Assembly: GCF_028389875.1 (NCBI RefSeq)
Contig: NC_084669.1
Span: 6,409,501-6,473,500 of the forward strand
Source: Rhea pennata
Taxonomy: Eukaryota > Chordata > Aves > Rheiformes > Rheidae
Direction: 5' to 3'
Length of the DNA: 64,000 nt
The position numbers were made by a program, and so were the translations under genes. Positions 1 to 12,835 of this stretch are shown piece after piece. Below the pieces are notes generated by a model. The model saw only the letters and a program-made list of their open reading frames with translations. It was not told the origin of the DNA and did no database searches. How positions within the stretch are numbered: position 1 is the first letter of the stretch; every line of letters begins with the position of its first letter.

Positions 1-572
1 CATTTGTTCATATTGAAATAGTCTTTTGCACTTGGAATTTGGTAAGTACAGTATATAGATGACTTTATAGAATGAATTTGTTCTAAACATTGGCAGATTG
101 CCAGACTATAAGCCCTTATAGATGATTAAAACTCACATAGTCCAAAGACTACTTTTAAGGAATTGAATGTTTCAGAGTTTGCAAGCTAAAACAAATTCTT
201 CTGGAAGTTATGTTCAGTTTGAAGAGGTCTGTCCAAAACTGACAGACTTCACTGTGCTTTCTTAAGTACTTTAAGCAGTGAGGTCTGTGTGTAAGTGCAC
301 ATGTGTATGCACATGCCTTTAGAGGCTCTTGTCCCATACAGCTAGTATTCAACATTCATGGATATTTTCAAGTAACACATGCTCTACAACTTAATATAAA
401 AAACTTCTCTCTTTCATGAGCAATTCAGAATGTTTTACTCTGCTATGACTGGTAGTGTAGGAATTGGTTTTATTGTTTTTGATTTTTAACCTATCTTGTA
501 AATAACTTGACTGGCTTGCATGATTTCTTTTTTTCTTTCTTCCTCCCCCTCTATTTTCTGTTTCTTTTTAAG
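1..572 (+). other. TIAL1: TIAL1 last intron (3' part)
   Basis: Non-coding sequence that ends in a strong splice acceptor: a pyrimidine-rich tract at about 525-570 followed by AG at 571-572, directly before the TIAL1 terminal exon. The intron start lies outside the window. A GTAAGT at 42-47 was examined as a possible donor, but the bases before it do not encode the expected preceding TIAL1 residues. Confidence 0.8.
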
Positions 573-690
573 CCAATCTCCATCTGCTGCCTGGATGGGT
601 GGATTTGGTGCTCAGCCTGCCCAGGGACAAGGTGCTCCCGTAATACCTAACCAAGCTGGATATGGTATGGCAAGCTACCAAACGCAGTGA
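573..690 (+). CDS. TIAL1: TIAL1 (TIAR) terminal coding exon
   Basis: TIAL1/TIAR is an RNA-binding protein with three RRMs and a glutamine-rich, prion-like C-terminal tail. It acts in translational silencing, stress granule assembly and U-rich 5' splice-site choice, shuttling between nucleus and cytoplasm. Only the tail end is present: one base completing a split codon, then 38 residues beginning QSPSAAWMGGFGAQ and ending GYGMASYQTQ before TGA (688-690). This matches the known C-terminus of vertebrate TIAL1 and differs from the paralogue TIA1, which ends in a GYRVAGYETQ-like tail. The linker between the GAQP and NQAGYG segments appears shorter in prolines than in mammals. The acceptor AG is at 571-572. 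The rest of the gene lies upstream of the window. Confidence 0.95.
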
Positions 691-923
691 GCTGGGACTC
701 TGTTTAAAAGTGTGTATTTCATGATAGGCTGCAGTTTCCAGTGACACTCTGAAGACTGGAATGTAGACAATGAAAAAAGAAAATATTTATTTTAAAAATG
801 GAAATGTTTGGAACCTTTAGCACAGCTTTGCTTTGGTGAAGGACACATGTCTTCTAGTTCTGCCTTTTTAAGTTTTTGTTCATGATGGATATGAACATGT
901 TTTTCTTTGTGTACAAAAACTAA

Positions 924-938
924 AATAAAGTCAATAAA
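924..938 (+). promoter_or_regulatory. TIAL1: paired proximal poly(A) signals of TIAL1
   Basis: Two AATAAA hexamers lie nine bases apart (924-929 and 933-938), about 235 bases after the TIAL1 stop, and T-rich sequence follows. They are good candidates for the proximal polyadenylation site. Confidence 0.6.
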
Positions 939-1578
939 GACAATTCTGACTACAAATTTTGATATAGTAGGAGAAATGGCTAATGAATTTGATCTTTAGG
1001 TTACCATTCCATTTGTTTTGGTTCTGTCTTCAGTGTTTTTTTATCACTGTGCTTTTTAAGAGAAATTACATTGAAAAAGAGCAAGTTGCTTTTATCTGAG
1101 CACACATCCTGAAATAAACTGTGGACCAATCATTACAACCTGTTAGACAGTATTGATTTTTCAGGAAACCTCTGGGCATCACTCAGAAAATATAGGCAGG
1201 TCTTGGACTAATTTTTTAAAAAATATTTAATTTTTCTACACGTTTAAAGAAAACAAAGTCTGGTACAAAGAATAGTTCAGTCTGAAATGAAAAACAGTAC
1301 TGTCTGAGTTCATGTAACTTTTACTGTCCACTTTCAGGCACATACTAAAATGTTTCAGAGATCATTTGCTTATTAAGACTAGTAATTTGCATTTAATTTT
1401 GAGAAGCAAAAACGTTTTTGGAAGTATGTTGTTTGTATTCAAATCAAACAGTCATACTCGTGCTTTTACATAAAGTTTGAAGGCTATACATTGTAAATAT
1501 TTCATAATTACAGTGTTTCAAAAGCATGCTCAAACATAGAAGTAGCAATGTAATTATTTGAAGTAATACTTAATATAC

Positions 1579-1601
1579 TCTACCGCATTTAAAGCGGTAG
1601 A
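1579..1601 (+). other. perfect stem-loop in TIAL1 3' UTR
   Basis: TCTACCGC (1579-1586) and GCGGTAGA (1594-1601) are exact reverse complements and flank the seven-base loop ATTTAAA. The GC-rich 8-bp stem stands out in an AT-rich UTR and would form in the TIAL1 long 3' UTR. The function is unknown. Confidence 0.55.
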
Positions 1602-2153
1602 TTGACAAGAATGTGCAAGACTGACATTTCCAAAGTTGGCTATTATGTAAAGTTACATAAAGTACTATAACAAAGAGCCTTAATTTTAATTTCATAAATC
1701 TTTAATGCATCACCTTTTTGTCATTAGAAATATGAAATTTTGCTTTACATTATTTGGTATGTAAATACCTTGGTTAACAACCTTGTAAACCTATTTCAAG
1801 GTTATTATAAGTTGTATAGTATCTTGAGTGTTTTGAAAAATCTTGATGTTTTTTAAGTCTAGAAATATTTTGCCCAAGAATTTTTTAACAAGATTGTTAA
1901 AAACATCTTATTTTAGAGAATATTCAATGTGCCATTTGGTAAATGGAGATGCAGTTGAAACAGTACACTGAGTTGTGACTTATTTTTAATTAAAAGTTTT
2001 TGTCTTTATGGGTGGTTTGCATGTGATGAACCTGTACAGAGGCTGGGTTGTTTGTGTACTGAGTGTGTAAATGGATAAATCATGAAGATGTTTAAACGGT
2101 ATACTTGGGTTATTTCTGAATTATTTTATGGATACATTGATATAAACTGCCTC

Positions 2154-2159
2154 AATAAA
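2154..2159 (+). promoter_or_regulatory. TIAL1: candidate intermediate TIAL1 poly(A) signal
   Basis: AATAAA hexamer followed within 40 bases by TG-rich sequence, about 1.46 kb after the stop codon. It is a plausible alternative polyadenylation site. Confidence 0.4.
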
Positions 2160-4136
2160 TTTGAAGTTGAAAATGAATGTAAGTTAGATATAAGTACTGT
2201 GTTTTACCTGTGACAGCTAGGGGGTGCAAATGTTTCAGCTGTATACTAAAATACTCTGAGGCAGGCATAATTGAAAAATACAGGATTTGCAGTGGTAGTT
2301 CAGTGAAGCAAACTTGCATTTTAAAAGAAATGGAATATTAGATTTTAGAAGTTACAGTTTTGAAAGAGTGTTTGAGAAGCTGCATATTGTATCTTTTCTG
2401 TTTCTTATGCAGATGTTACAAGTTAAAACAGGATTATGAAATGGAAACTTGCAGTTTTGTTAAACCCAGCCAAATTGTGCAGATAATGACACTTAAATGC
2501 TGAAGCAAGTCACATGAGGTTTTTCTTCTATTTGATGTGTTTAATAATACCTTCATTTCTAGATCCAATTGAAAGTGAGATACTCTGGAAGAGGTATTTT
2601 AGTCAGTTGGCTGTACCTAGAGATTCTTGTAACTCTGGGCCTCTAATGCATGCAAAAATGACTGGCGTTAGTGTGGAACTGTAAGTGCTTGTGACGACAG
2701 AATTGGCCCTTTATCTCTGTTTCTTCTTTATGGTACTTAGTGGTTTTTCAACTGAAGTTAAGAATCTTGTCTACAAGACTTTTGTTTTTCTATAAATTTT
2801 GTATATATGTGTATATCTATGCGAGGATCGGCTTATACGTTGTAGTTTGAAAAAATTTCACAAGTAGGTCTGCATTTTTATTACACTTATCTGATTTAAA
2901 AAAAAAAGAAAAAAGTCACGAGATAAATGAATTTGCAAGTTCTTTTAGGATTTCTTTAATTTCACTTGAAATCAGAGTTTCTATGTATGAGTCTAGGTGT
3001 TTGATGTATGACTGTTGTGTTCTGGGATGCGTGCTGTGATATAAGCAGTATCTTCTTTAGGCGCTACTGAAGAATCAGATGATGCAAATACATTGCCACA
3101 TAAATGCCCAAATAAATGAGTTCAAGATTAAGGCAGTGATCTTTCAGGATTTTAATGTACAGATCACCTTAAATCTGATTAAAGAATATGCCTATTGCAG
3201 AGCTGGGCCTTACCTGCCATGTGTTTCAGGATGAAAGATAGGATATACTTTCTCGTTGGGTTTTATACAGCTCTTCTTTAATGGTGATATTCTTCACAGG
3301 CTGCTCAAGATACAGGAGTCTATAGTGTCCCTTAACATTTCTGTAGCATTTGGATTCCTTTCCACTCAGTAGCATTCATAAATAAATCGCTGACAATTTT
3401 TTGGCACCAAAGAGCCTCTTGCACCATACTGCTTTTATGAATGACTGTTATACTATTGTAGTCCCTCTAACTACAGAAATCAACTACTACTTAACTCCTT
3501 ACCACTAGGATTTGGATTTCAAAAAGCATTGATCTATCATGGCTTAAGTTGATGCATACCACCTGAAGAGGGTATAATCTGCATTTGCAGAAAGCATCCA
3601 ATAAAAGTGAAACATAACAAAGGGCTTATCCTGTATTGTCATCTGTTAAAGCATTATCCCTCTTTGCTGTAGAACTGATAACAGGTACACAAGACTGATC
3701 TTGTAAACTATGCACTTGCAATCATGTAAAAGGTGTTTTATTTGAAATTTTTCATACAAAACCATTTTGTATTTTGCAGAGTTGCAGTAGTAAGGCTGTA
3801 AATACAAGGTTAAATGTAGCTCTTAATCCTGCCTCCTTGTGTATGTTTGTGCTAAGTTTTCAATGTTCTTCCTCCAGGGTCTTCCTCCTCACTTGTTCTA
3901 ACACAACAGCTGTTGTCCCATGAAGTTTTTATGAACCATTCCTTCATTTCATTCACCAAAAAATTCTCACAGTGACTGATTCTTGCAAAAAAATGGTGAT
4001 TTTTTTTTGCTTTGTTTTTGTACACAAGGAGGCAGACTTACTGTATTGACATCATTAGTTCTAGCACTTCTTAATTATTTTCTGAACAAGGGCACAAGTC
4101 TTTGTTTTAATCGCATGGAACTGTTTCCTGGTCAGC

Positions 4137-4142
4137 AATAAA
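4137..4142 (+). promoter_or_regulatory. TIAL1: candidate distal TIAL1 poly(A) signal
   Basis: AATAAA hexamer followed by a T-rich stretch and TTTGATGT-like sequence, about 3.45 kb after the stop codon. The position agrees with a long-UTR form of TIAL1. Another AATAAA at 6480-6485 is less likely to belong to TIAL1. Confidence 0.4.
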
Positions 4143-5282
4143 GGATTTTCTTGTACTGTTCATATATTATAGATGCATATAGGCAATTTTTTATTTGATG
4201 TACTTCAGAAAAGAAGGGGGGGGGTGAAAGGGCTGCCTTGTTGCAAATCGAATCTTCGTACATAAATATGAATTGGGATATTTGATTTTTTTTCTGATCT
4301 GCTATTGTAATTGCAAAAGGAAGGTGTTTTGTTGAAACAGAATGGAAATTTATTCATACATGGTTATCGGTCCAATGTTGGCAGATTTAAGGGTTTCACT
4401 ATGTAATGTTTGCAGAGGCGAGGCATTAGGTACAGGTAGATCTTTTGTTATGTCTCATTTCAGCGAACTCTTATGAACACAGTGGATTCTTTAAAGCACA
4501 CTTTCTTTTTTATAGTATTTATCAAAGAATGATGAATTTTTTTTTCTCTACCATCAGTTCTAGTCAGAGAAAATGCTGAAATTTTTATCATAATATTTGC
4601 TGGGTGTTTTACTTTAAAGAGAGAGGACTTAAGGGTGCTGAGTGAACACTACTGTCATCTTTCTGGAGATGCATGCTGATCTCAATCACAGATGAGAATG
4701 ACATGCTTTGCTCACCAATATTTAAAGAATGACTATATTTTGACATCAGTAGTTACATGAATACAAGGTTTTGTTGCTGAAATACACAGCTACTCATGGT
4801 TTAATTAAAGGTTTAATTAACCTCTTGGTTATTGAGGTATTTCTGATACGTTGTGCGAAGAAACATTGCACTATCTTACATCTTGATATTCAAGTTTTCA
4901 GAACTTCAAAATTCCACAGACAATCTTTTTTGTTTAGAGAGAAAAAAAAAGTGGAACTATTTTGTCAAGGAATTCAGTGTAAGTTGCCTTTTCTGTAGTG
5001 ATGAGTGATAATGTTTGAATATTGCGTCACCCCTTTAAAAGCAAGGGATGAGTGGGCTTTCGGACGAGTTGATCTTACCCACTGTGGCACTTCCTCTTAA
5101 TCTCTTCATGTTGGCAGCTGAGAAACTATGAAACTTGGACAATAATGAAAGCTTTGGCTCAGAGTTCTTCGTCTCAGCTGGGATGCAGTATTCCAACGCA
5201 CAGTACCACTTGCTCTCCTTTGCACAAACCCAGATTTTCACTGATCCCAGATACTCAAGAGCTATTTTTCCTGACTGTTTTC

Positions 5283-5305
5283 GGGGGGGGGGGGGGGGGG
5301 GGGGG
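5283..5305 (+). repeat. 23-base G homopolymer
   Basis: An uninterrupted run of 23 G follows TTTTC and is followed by AGAGTATAAGC. It makes a run of glycines on one strand and prolines on the other in chance frames. Runs of this length are G-quadruplex prone and hard to sequence, so the exact length is uncertain. Confidence 0.9.
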
Positions 5306-8300
5306 AGAGTATAAGCTTGACAGTAGTTCAGCTCTTCTGGTCTTTGGGAGAAGAATGCTGAAACTAGCTGATGTGCTTGCCTGACAAAGATAGCGTTATG
5401 GATGATGGAGCAGCATGACTGCCAAGTCACACTGTCAAATACATTTAGAATCAGGACAGGCATATGCTGATACCACAGTGATATCCAAAGGATCGTGAGC
5501 ATTCAGACATTAATTTGCTTCGTATCTTGCTGACATAATTAGCCATTTTATTTTTTGAGAAGATGTGTACATACTTAACAGCCAAATTACAATACATCAG
5601 ATGACTAAACAGATGGAAACAGGAAACTGAAAGGAGCCATTTGGGATAAGCTACTGAATTTGTAGATCTTAGCATGGTTTAGATCTCTTAGGTTAGCATT
5701 CTGTTTGCCTGAATTGACCCTTTTGTTCTTAAAACTGAAATGCTTTGAAATATGCATGGCTTCTGGTTGAATGTCTTTCCATTCTTAAATGTATGATTAT
5801 TGGAACAGGTTTAGGTAGTAACTGAATAAGAATCATATTTACCACATGAAATGCAGAATAATGTTTCCTAGATGGAAGTTGACTTACCAGAGCCAGTTAT
5901 GTAGCAGTTCAAATATGGATGGGTAATAGTCAAAAGCTGCCATCTTCTGTTTCAGTAGCTAGTTTTGTTTGTTTGTTTTTTTCCTTATGTAGAGAACTAG
6001 TGTTGAGGTGGATCTTTCTTGGTAGATGCTCTTATAGTTTCTTTGGCCCTTTCACTGAGGTAGATCTTTGTCATTCCACAATTGATGTCTTTTCTCTAAT
6101 GTGGATTGTCTAACGTAGTGAGAAAGACCGATTCATAATCTGACTAGTTTAAATCTTCCAACTCTGATACTACTTGTAGAGAGAAAAGGGGATCATAAAA
6201 CTGGTCTGTCAATTGAAAAAAAATCTTAGTTACTAAAGGGACTATTCAATTTTGCAGTATACCTTTGTAGAAGCATTTCTACTTAAGTTTTCCTTGCACC
6301 TGAAAGCAGGAGGAGGTTACACAAGTACACCTTATACAGTCAAGATGGAATCAACATTTGAAACTGCTGTTACATGCTGCAGCTACCGTAATGGATCACT
6401 ATTGTACTCAAATGCTGGAAACATTTTTGTTGTGTTGCTACTTGCTTTGTTTTAAATGCAAAGCTTATGTTCTGTAGAGAATAAATCTCCTGTGTATTTG
6501 CAAATATTCAAAGAAGGCTGTGTCCAATATTATTTTTGAACTCCTACTATCTTGGTGTGAATTAGTGCTTCTCTCTTTCATTACAGAAATAATATGCCAT
6601 GGTTTTATTAGGTAAATTCCTGCTGCTGTATTTATGATTGATTATTTAAGAGCATGGCTAGTTTCAGGTTGACTTTAAATAAAAAAAAGAACGTTTCAAA
6701 CATGTTATTCTTAGCTTAATCTTATCCCCTACTCTAAGGATTGATTTATGTAGTCCATGGAATAAGAATTTTCCATGGAACCATTCTATTTAGTTCCTTT
6801 AAAGGGACGTTCTTAGAAGGCAGAAAGGTATTTTAAGACTAAGTATGGATGTAACAAGACATTGCTGCAGAAGTATAAAAACTGTTCATGCCTATTGCTA
6901 ATACATTATGAAACAGTTAAGACCTGAAGTCAGAGAACCAATGCATATATTACAGGTTATCTGGTAACATTGTAGTTGTATTTGTTACATTTTGGCACTC
7001 AGATTTTAACCAAGAAACGAGATCTGTTTTTAAGATGATTTACAGCCAATATGGAAGGTGACGCTTTGTGCATGTTGATGTGTAGCACTCTTCAGCACCT
7101 TCTTGTTCTATGGAACTTCAAAAAAAAACTGTATAGAACCTGTCCATGAACACGTATACATGGAAATTTGGCAAGGTGTGCAATGTTTTGCTTTAAATAC
7201 AATTTACAAGGTTACAGCATTAGCAACAAGTATCTGACAATTTACACAAAATCAGAAAATTGACACTTCATCTAAATGCTTTGCTGTAAAATCTTAGCTA
7301 GAATGTATTGCTAGATTCTTCTCCTCATGCATGACATCTAGCTAAAAGAAAGGCAACGTGCTCTCTGGGTAGAAGTATATTAACTGTTATTTTAATTTTG
7401 GTGGTGTGAGTATTGCAAGATGAATGGGTTTTGTATACATGTCCACATCTGAGTCTTTTGACCCTGTAAAAACAAGTCGTCCTTCATACTATTTTCACTG
7501 TAGAAAATACAAAGTGACACTTGAGTTGTTTCCCTGGGTTGGAATTCAGTTACTGTTAGAGCTATGCACCTCTCACTCTCTTACTGTCTATTTTGCTGTG
7601 TCTTTCATTTTAATTATTCATGTTTCTATTCAACAGATAAACTTAATTCTTGTGTACAAGGTGCTAGTCTGTAGCATTTATGTCTGGTTCTTAGCAGACA
7701 GACATACTCTGGCTTCAGGTATCAATGTTGTTGCTACCTAAAAAAGAGGAAGACTGCTTCCCAGCATTATGAAAACTTTTGATTTCTTGCCTCTGTAAAT
7801 CCTCTAATTGTCTGCAAATAGATCCTGAAATTTTGTTAAGCACCTTTTTTTAAGTCTTTAGGATTGAATCAGACTGGACATGATTCACTAAATCTGATGT
7901 GTCTCATCCCCTTCCCCCAAAGGTAAACATAAAAGGAAAAGGTTCAAAGGTAACATAAAAGGAAAATAAAGTGCCTTCACCTTAATTCCCTTTTTAAATC
8001 TTTGTAGACCAAAGCTGAAGAAAGAGAAGATGTGATTTTTATCAGTAAGGTTTTTATCAAATATACATTTGATGCTAAAGTAATGCAGTGTTTTTGCTTT
8101 TGTGTTGCTGGATGCAAGGAAGAACATAAAACTTCCTTTAAAATTTTTCACCTATGTACATTGCAAGCTCTGAATTACTTGCTCTTTTTTTTTTTTTCAG
8201 TGCAGTTTGTGGAGAGGTCCAGGTATGACATTACCTAATGTATAAGGTATAAGTACTACTGGAATTACTTAACCTGGAATTCAGTTTCTGCCCATTTAAA

Positions 8301-11300
8301 TACCACTAGTAGATCTGTAAAATCTGTGTTTTGGCATATATAAGGCTGTTGTGAGTTGGATGTATTCAAAAATACAGAGATATTCCACAAAATTAGGGAG
8401 AAAAGTTGATCCTGTAGACCTCTGTATTAGAATGTCATTCAAAGCTTTCTTTAACTTTGAAATGAGAGATTTTGGACAAATTCATCCTTGGTTTAGGCAA
8501 GCCTGAAGTAGAACAATTATCTACATGAATTTTCTTCAAAGCTGTGTAATACTGTGTACATTACAGGAAGGATATGTTTCTATTTTATGGAGTGTATATC
8601 TTCTGAAATAAAAAATGTTATCTACTCCTTTATTCAGAGTTGTGAATTTTCTGAGAGCAAGTGCTTTTAGCTAAGACATGCAAAACTTAACCCTCAACAG
8701 AAAGCAATTCTTAGCTTCAGATTAATATTACCAAAAATGACTTTTGGCTTTAAAATGGAAAAATAACAGATCTTAATGGTAAGAGCTTATATTGCTCTCT
8801 TCGAAAGAGGTAGATTCAGCTCTAAGCCACACTCGAGTGTATTCTGGTAATGAGCCTATTGCTGTCTTCTCTGTGTGTAAAATAGGAATACATAAGAGTC
8901 AGATTTAAAAAACAAAACCCCAATAATTTCAAGCCACTCCCTCTGCGTGCATGGTATTCTGTGTACATCTCAACATTGGCTTACTTGGGAGAAAAAAATT
9001 CAAAAGCTGTGTTTGTCAATCCATAATGAACACAAAGATATGTTTAATGATGTGAAGCCAACAGAGTGTGCCTATTTAAAAACCTGAAACCTGTTTTTAT
9101 GTCATGAGTCAGCAATATCTGGACAGTCCCATGGGGTTGTATTTGCATGTATGATCATGGATTAAAATGCCTTTTGTTCTCTAACCAGAATATAATTTTC
9201 ATTTGGCATTTACTCCTTATTTTCTGCAACTACATACAATGTTATGTCAAATGAGGCTACACTTGCCCATCTGTAGAATGGGCATGAACATATCCCTTTC
9301 TATTTATATTAGTGTAAAAATATATTTGGGAAAAATGCTGACCTGTTAGCCATATTCTAAAAGTAAGTTAGAATTCCTTTGAAAGTGACAAAATCATAGT
9401 AACATTTGGTTTTGTTTTCTGAATCTGTTTTAACAGTGAGGATGAAGTGGTTAGCCCTTGGGTTAAGAAAATGGAACTTTATTGGAAATCAGTATTGTCA
9501 GATAGCATGCTCATTTGGATTAGAAAGAAAACTTAATAGCTGAAAAGGCACAAGATGATAAAGACTGCCAATCATGAAATGAGATTGTTGGAAGGAAAAA
9601 TCTCACAGGGATGTCCTAGCTTCAGTAGTGCAAATGGGAAACTTCTAGTAGAAATTACATTGTCCATTTCAGCTTTATATTTAAGCTCAGATTTCTCATA
9701 GAGTCTATCTATACTACCACATGCCCTGGCAGTGAAAGTGGTGCCTGGGGCCAAATGTGCAGTTAGTCTTGTACTAGGTCGAGGGAGCCCAGAGGACATT
9801 TCCAGATGGGAAGGGAATGTGACAGGCAGCCAGAGGGCATGCTGGATCATCAGCTCCTGCTGCTGCAGCTCTGGTGGGAGTTAGAGCCCTCCTGGGTAGC
9901 TGTCTGAAGGGAAGCTGGCAGCAGAAATGCCGTTTGCAGGAATGAGTATCACCCCCAGAATGGGAGGCTTTGATATCATGTAAACCAAGGTCTGTGAACT
10001 GGGCCTTTGGTGTATAAAATAACACTTGTGCAGTGCCATGTTCTTGGAGCGCTTTAGAGACAAGTGGAGTCTGACTGAAAAATAAATTGTAAACCTTAGA
10101 GTTACTGCTGTGTGCCTGTCTAAAGTTAGGTTCTAAAGGATTTTTACTATAGCCCAGAGAGGAGTTCTCTATTTTGATGACTTCATTTTAAACAAAAGTT
10201 TCAAATTCTGTATTTGGGGCCTAATTCTAGTCTGTCACTACCATAAATAAGAAGTACCTCTACTGAACTCAAGCTATACTGATGTAGATGAAATCACATC
10301 TTTAAATCATGCCTCAGGTTTCTGATAATCTAATTGCTGGTGATTAGTTTTGCGTCTGTGAACTGGAATTTGGCCTTGAAATGAGCCACACGTTTTACAA
10401 ATTTTCTATGATGATACTCATAGTTCATTATGTTCCAGAATAATTTTTGCAATAGAGGTGTTACTAGGAGTACTAAACAGTACTCTTTCCATTTCTCTTC
10501 AAAAGTAATTATTTACAATTACGTCCATAGGTCCCTCTTCAGGTTGCAAGTAAAATCATAAAATAAAATTTATTTGATTGAAAATGCAGATGTTTCAAAC
10601 GTGTTTTCTGCCCTTTCGGGTGTCTTGCACATTCTCATTTTCTTCTTTCCAGTGTGTTTTTACCAGTGTCATTGTTAAGTTTGCCTAACCGTTAGTCCTA
10701 TCCTAACATCAGTTAGGATAATGAGCAATCCAAAGTTTGGTGGTACACAATGTGCTAAAAAGTAATGTACATACAGAATGGAGGAAGAAAGGGAGATACA
10801 AAGCTTACAAAACCTATTCTATTCAGTTTTAAATGAACTTAACTATTCCAACGTTATTCAGGAGTATAAACTGAACATAAAATATATGCAGATGGTGCAA
10901 TTTCATTGACTAAATATGTCCCTAGGTGTATTTCAGTTTTAATGGCACAAATTATTTAAATTTATGTGGAACTACTTAAATATATGAATGCATCTTCTGC
11001 CTGGATTCTTAAGAGAAGAATGCATTTGACAGCCAAAGGTTATCAAACAAACCTGTGGGTTATGTTAGATTAATTTTTAAGGGACAGTTTTGACCTGTGA
11101 AACTTAAGAAAAAGCTGTTAAGAGATCTTGTGATGCACCGTCTTAAAAAATCAATTTAAAAATGTTCACATTCAGCATGCAGTTATTGGCACATATGTGG
11201 CAGTATACAGGTATGGTATTTTATTCATATAAAACACGGTACATCAGCATTTTTAATGTTAAAAGTCTGGCTCCGTAAAGCATGAATCAGTGCCAGTTCT

Positions 11301-11714
11301 CTATATTGATCAGAATAGGTCTGGATGTTTTTGGCTTTTGTTTTTTTTTACTCTGCATTATTCCTCCTGCAGGCAGAATGAGAGCTCTGAATGTTTGTGA
11401 ACATTAGGGCTTCTAATGTACACTGATCTCTCTGGAGGCTTGATGCTGGCCGTCTAAAATACATAATTAAATGGGTAACCAAACTGTTTTATCTGTGGTA
11501 GGTCTAAGGTAGAAACAATTAATGCAGATCTCTATGTGGAAAAAGATTTTTTTGGTATTTGTAGTTTTAGAAGCCATTTATTTTTAACCAGTTCTTTGAA
11601 GTAATTAACAGCAGCATTACATAAAATATTAGTTAATACCTGGGATAATAATATGCCTTCTCTACTGCTTGGCAAACTTAGGAGCCGCAGTGTCAATGAA
11701 GATGTCGTATAAAG

Positions 11715-11741
11715 AAGAGAAAGAAAGAAAGAAAGAAGAAA
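11715..11741 (+). repeat. GAAA-type microsatellite
   Basis: Short purine-only tract built on repeats of GAAA with one interruption near its end. It is an ordinary short tandem repeat. Confidence 0.8.
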
Positions 11742-12800
11742 GGGTTAATTTCCCTAGGACTCTGCTACCTATGCTATTAAGGAGGAAAAAGACAAAACAA
11801 AAATCTCCAAAGACCATCTATGCCTGAATATCTCCACCAAACACCTTGAAGCAAAACTTCATCACACCACCAAATCTAATGAAGAATAGAAGAACAGAAT
11901 CTTAGAGGTATGAGTAGAATATACAGGGAAAAAAAAGTGTCTGAGACATTAAGTCTAACAGAATAGGCACTCCAGTGCCCGCTTCAGTGTGTTGTGTCTG
12001 CGGGAGTTACCTAATTGCTTACGTTTTCAAGAAAAGGGGAGAGGGGAAAAAAATCTTATAAATGAAGTTTGGTGCCAAAAGGGAAGGAAAAAAAAATCGT
12101 TCCTGGCTTCTACAGATAATCTGTAGCAGACCTGAAGTGCAAGTTTAGCAGAATATAAATACAGTGCAAATGAATAGGTGGTTTCCTTGAAACTTCTTGG
12201 AGATAACAGTACAAGAGCATTATGCTGTAGGCACAATCTTTGATCACCAAGGTTTCTCATATTTTATAATGTACTCCTGTCTTCAAATGTATGAAGTTTA
12301 GTATTGAAACAATTTAGAAAACCTTTTGTCAATATATTATCTTGAAGATTGTTAAGTTTTCCCAGGAATACTAATTCTTTTAGGTTAAAGACAAAATGTT
12401 TGAGTCTTCCTGATTCTTACAGCAAAGAAATAAAAAGGCCTGGTGCCATCTCTATTGCTCCAGTGTAAATAAGTGTGCTGCTCTGAAACAGTATCATACT
12501 TGTATTTATGGATATGACTAAGAAGTCTTTTAGGGTGTATGTCTAAGTTGCCACCCCTGTATTCAGTGTTCCTGGTGTCACCAATGCCCAAGCATGGAAC
12601 TGTGGCCTCATGGGTTCAAGTGGAAAATACCCATATGTTTCCATGAGATGAGTCCATCCATGTTCTCACTACGAGTAGGGGTAGTTGCAAATGTAATACT
12701 GTGTTTTCAGGACCGGTTTAGCCCTAGGCTGACTTATCTGCCAGTGATGATTTCTGTACTATTTAGTTATCAGTGCTATTTTCACTGAGACTTGAGCACT

Positions 12801-12835
12801 CCCACTGGGGGTTCAGTGGGACTTAATGTCCCACT
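12801..12835. repeat. overlapping inverted repeats
   Basis: CCCACTG (12801-12807) pairs with CAGTGGG (12814-12820), while AGTGGGAC (12815-12822) pairs with GTCCCACT (12828-12835). The middle arm is shared, so the two hairpins are mutually exclusive. It lies about 1.2 kb before the RGS10 start codon. No role is known. Confidence 0.5.

Larger units (their letters stand above)
691..4165 (+). other. TIAL1: TIAL1 3' UTR (inferred extent)
   Basis: AT-rich, T-rich sequence without coding potential follows the TIAL1 stop. AATAAA poly(A) signals occur at 924-929, 933-938, 1113-1118, 2154-2159, 3111-3116, 3381-3386, 3600-3605 and 4137-4142. Mammalian TIAL1 mRNAs carry a 3' UTR of several kilobases, so a long form ending after the 4137 signal, with short forms ending after 924/933 or 2154, is plausible. 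The end point is inferred; transcript data would settle it. Confidence 0.5.

Noticed and set aside
36..52. Possible TIAL1 penultimate exon end before GTAAGT at 42
   Set aside because: The preceding bases do not encode the residues expected before the terminal TIAL1 exon, and the split-codon phase was not supported.
5035..5502. 155-codon minus-strand frame with a proline run
   Set aside because: The prolines come from the G homopolymer at 5283; no domain, splice context or conservation signal is visible.
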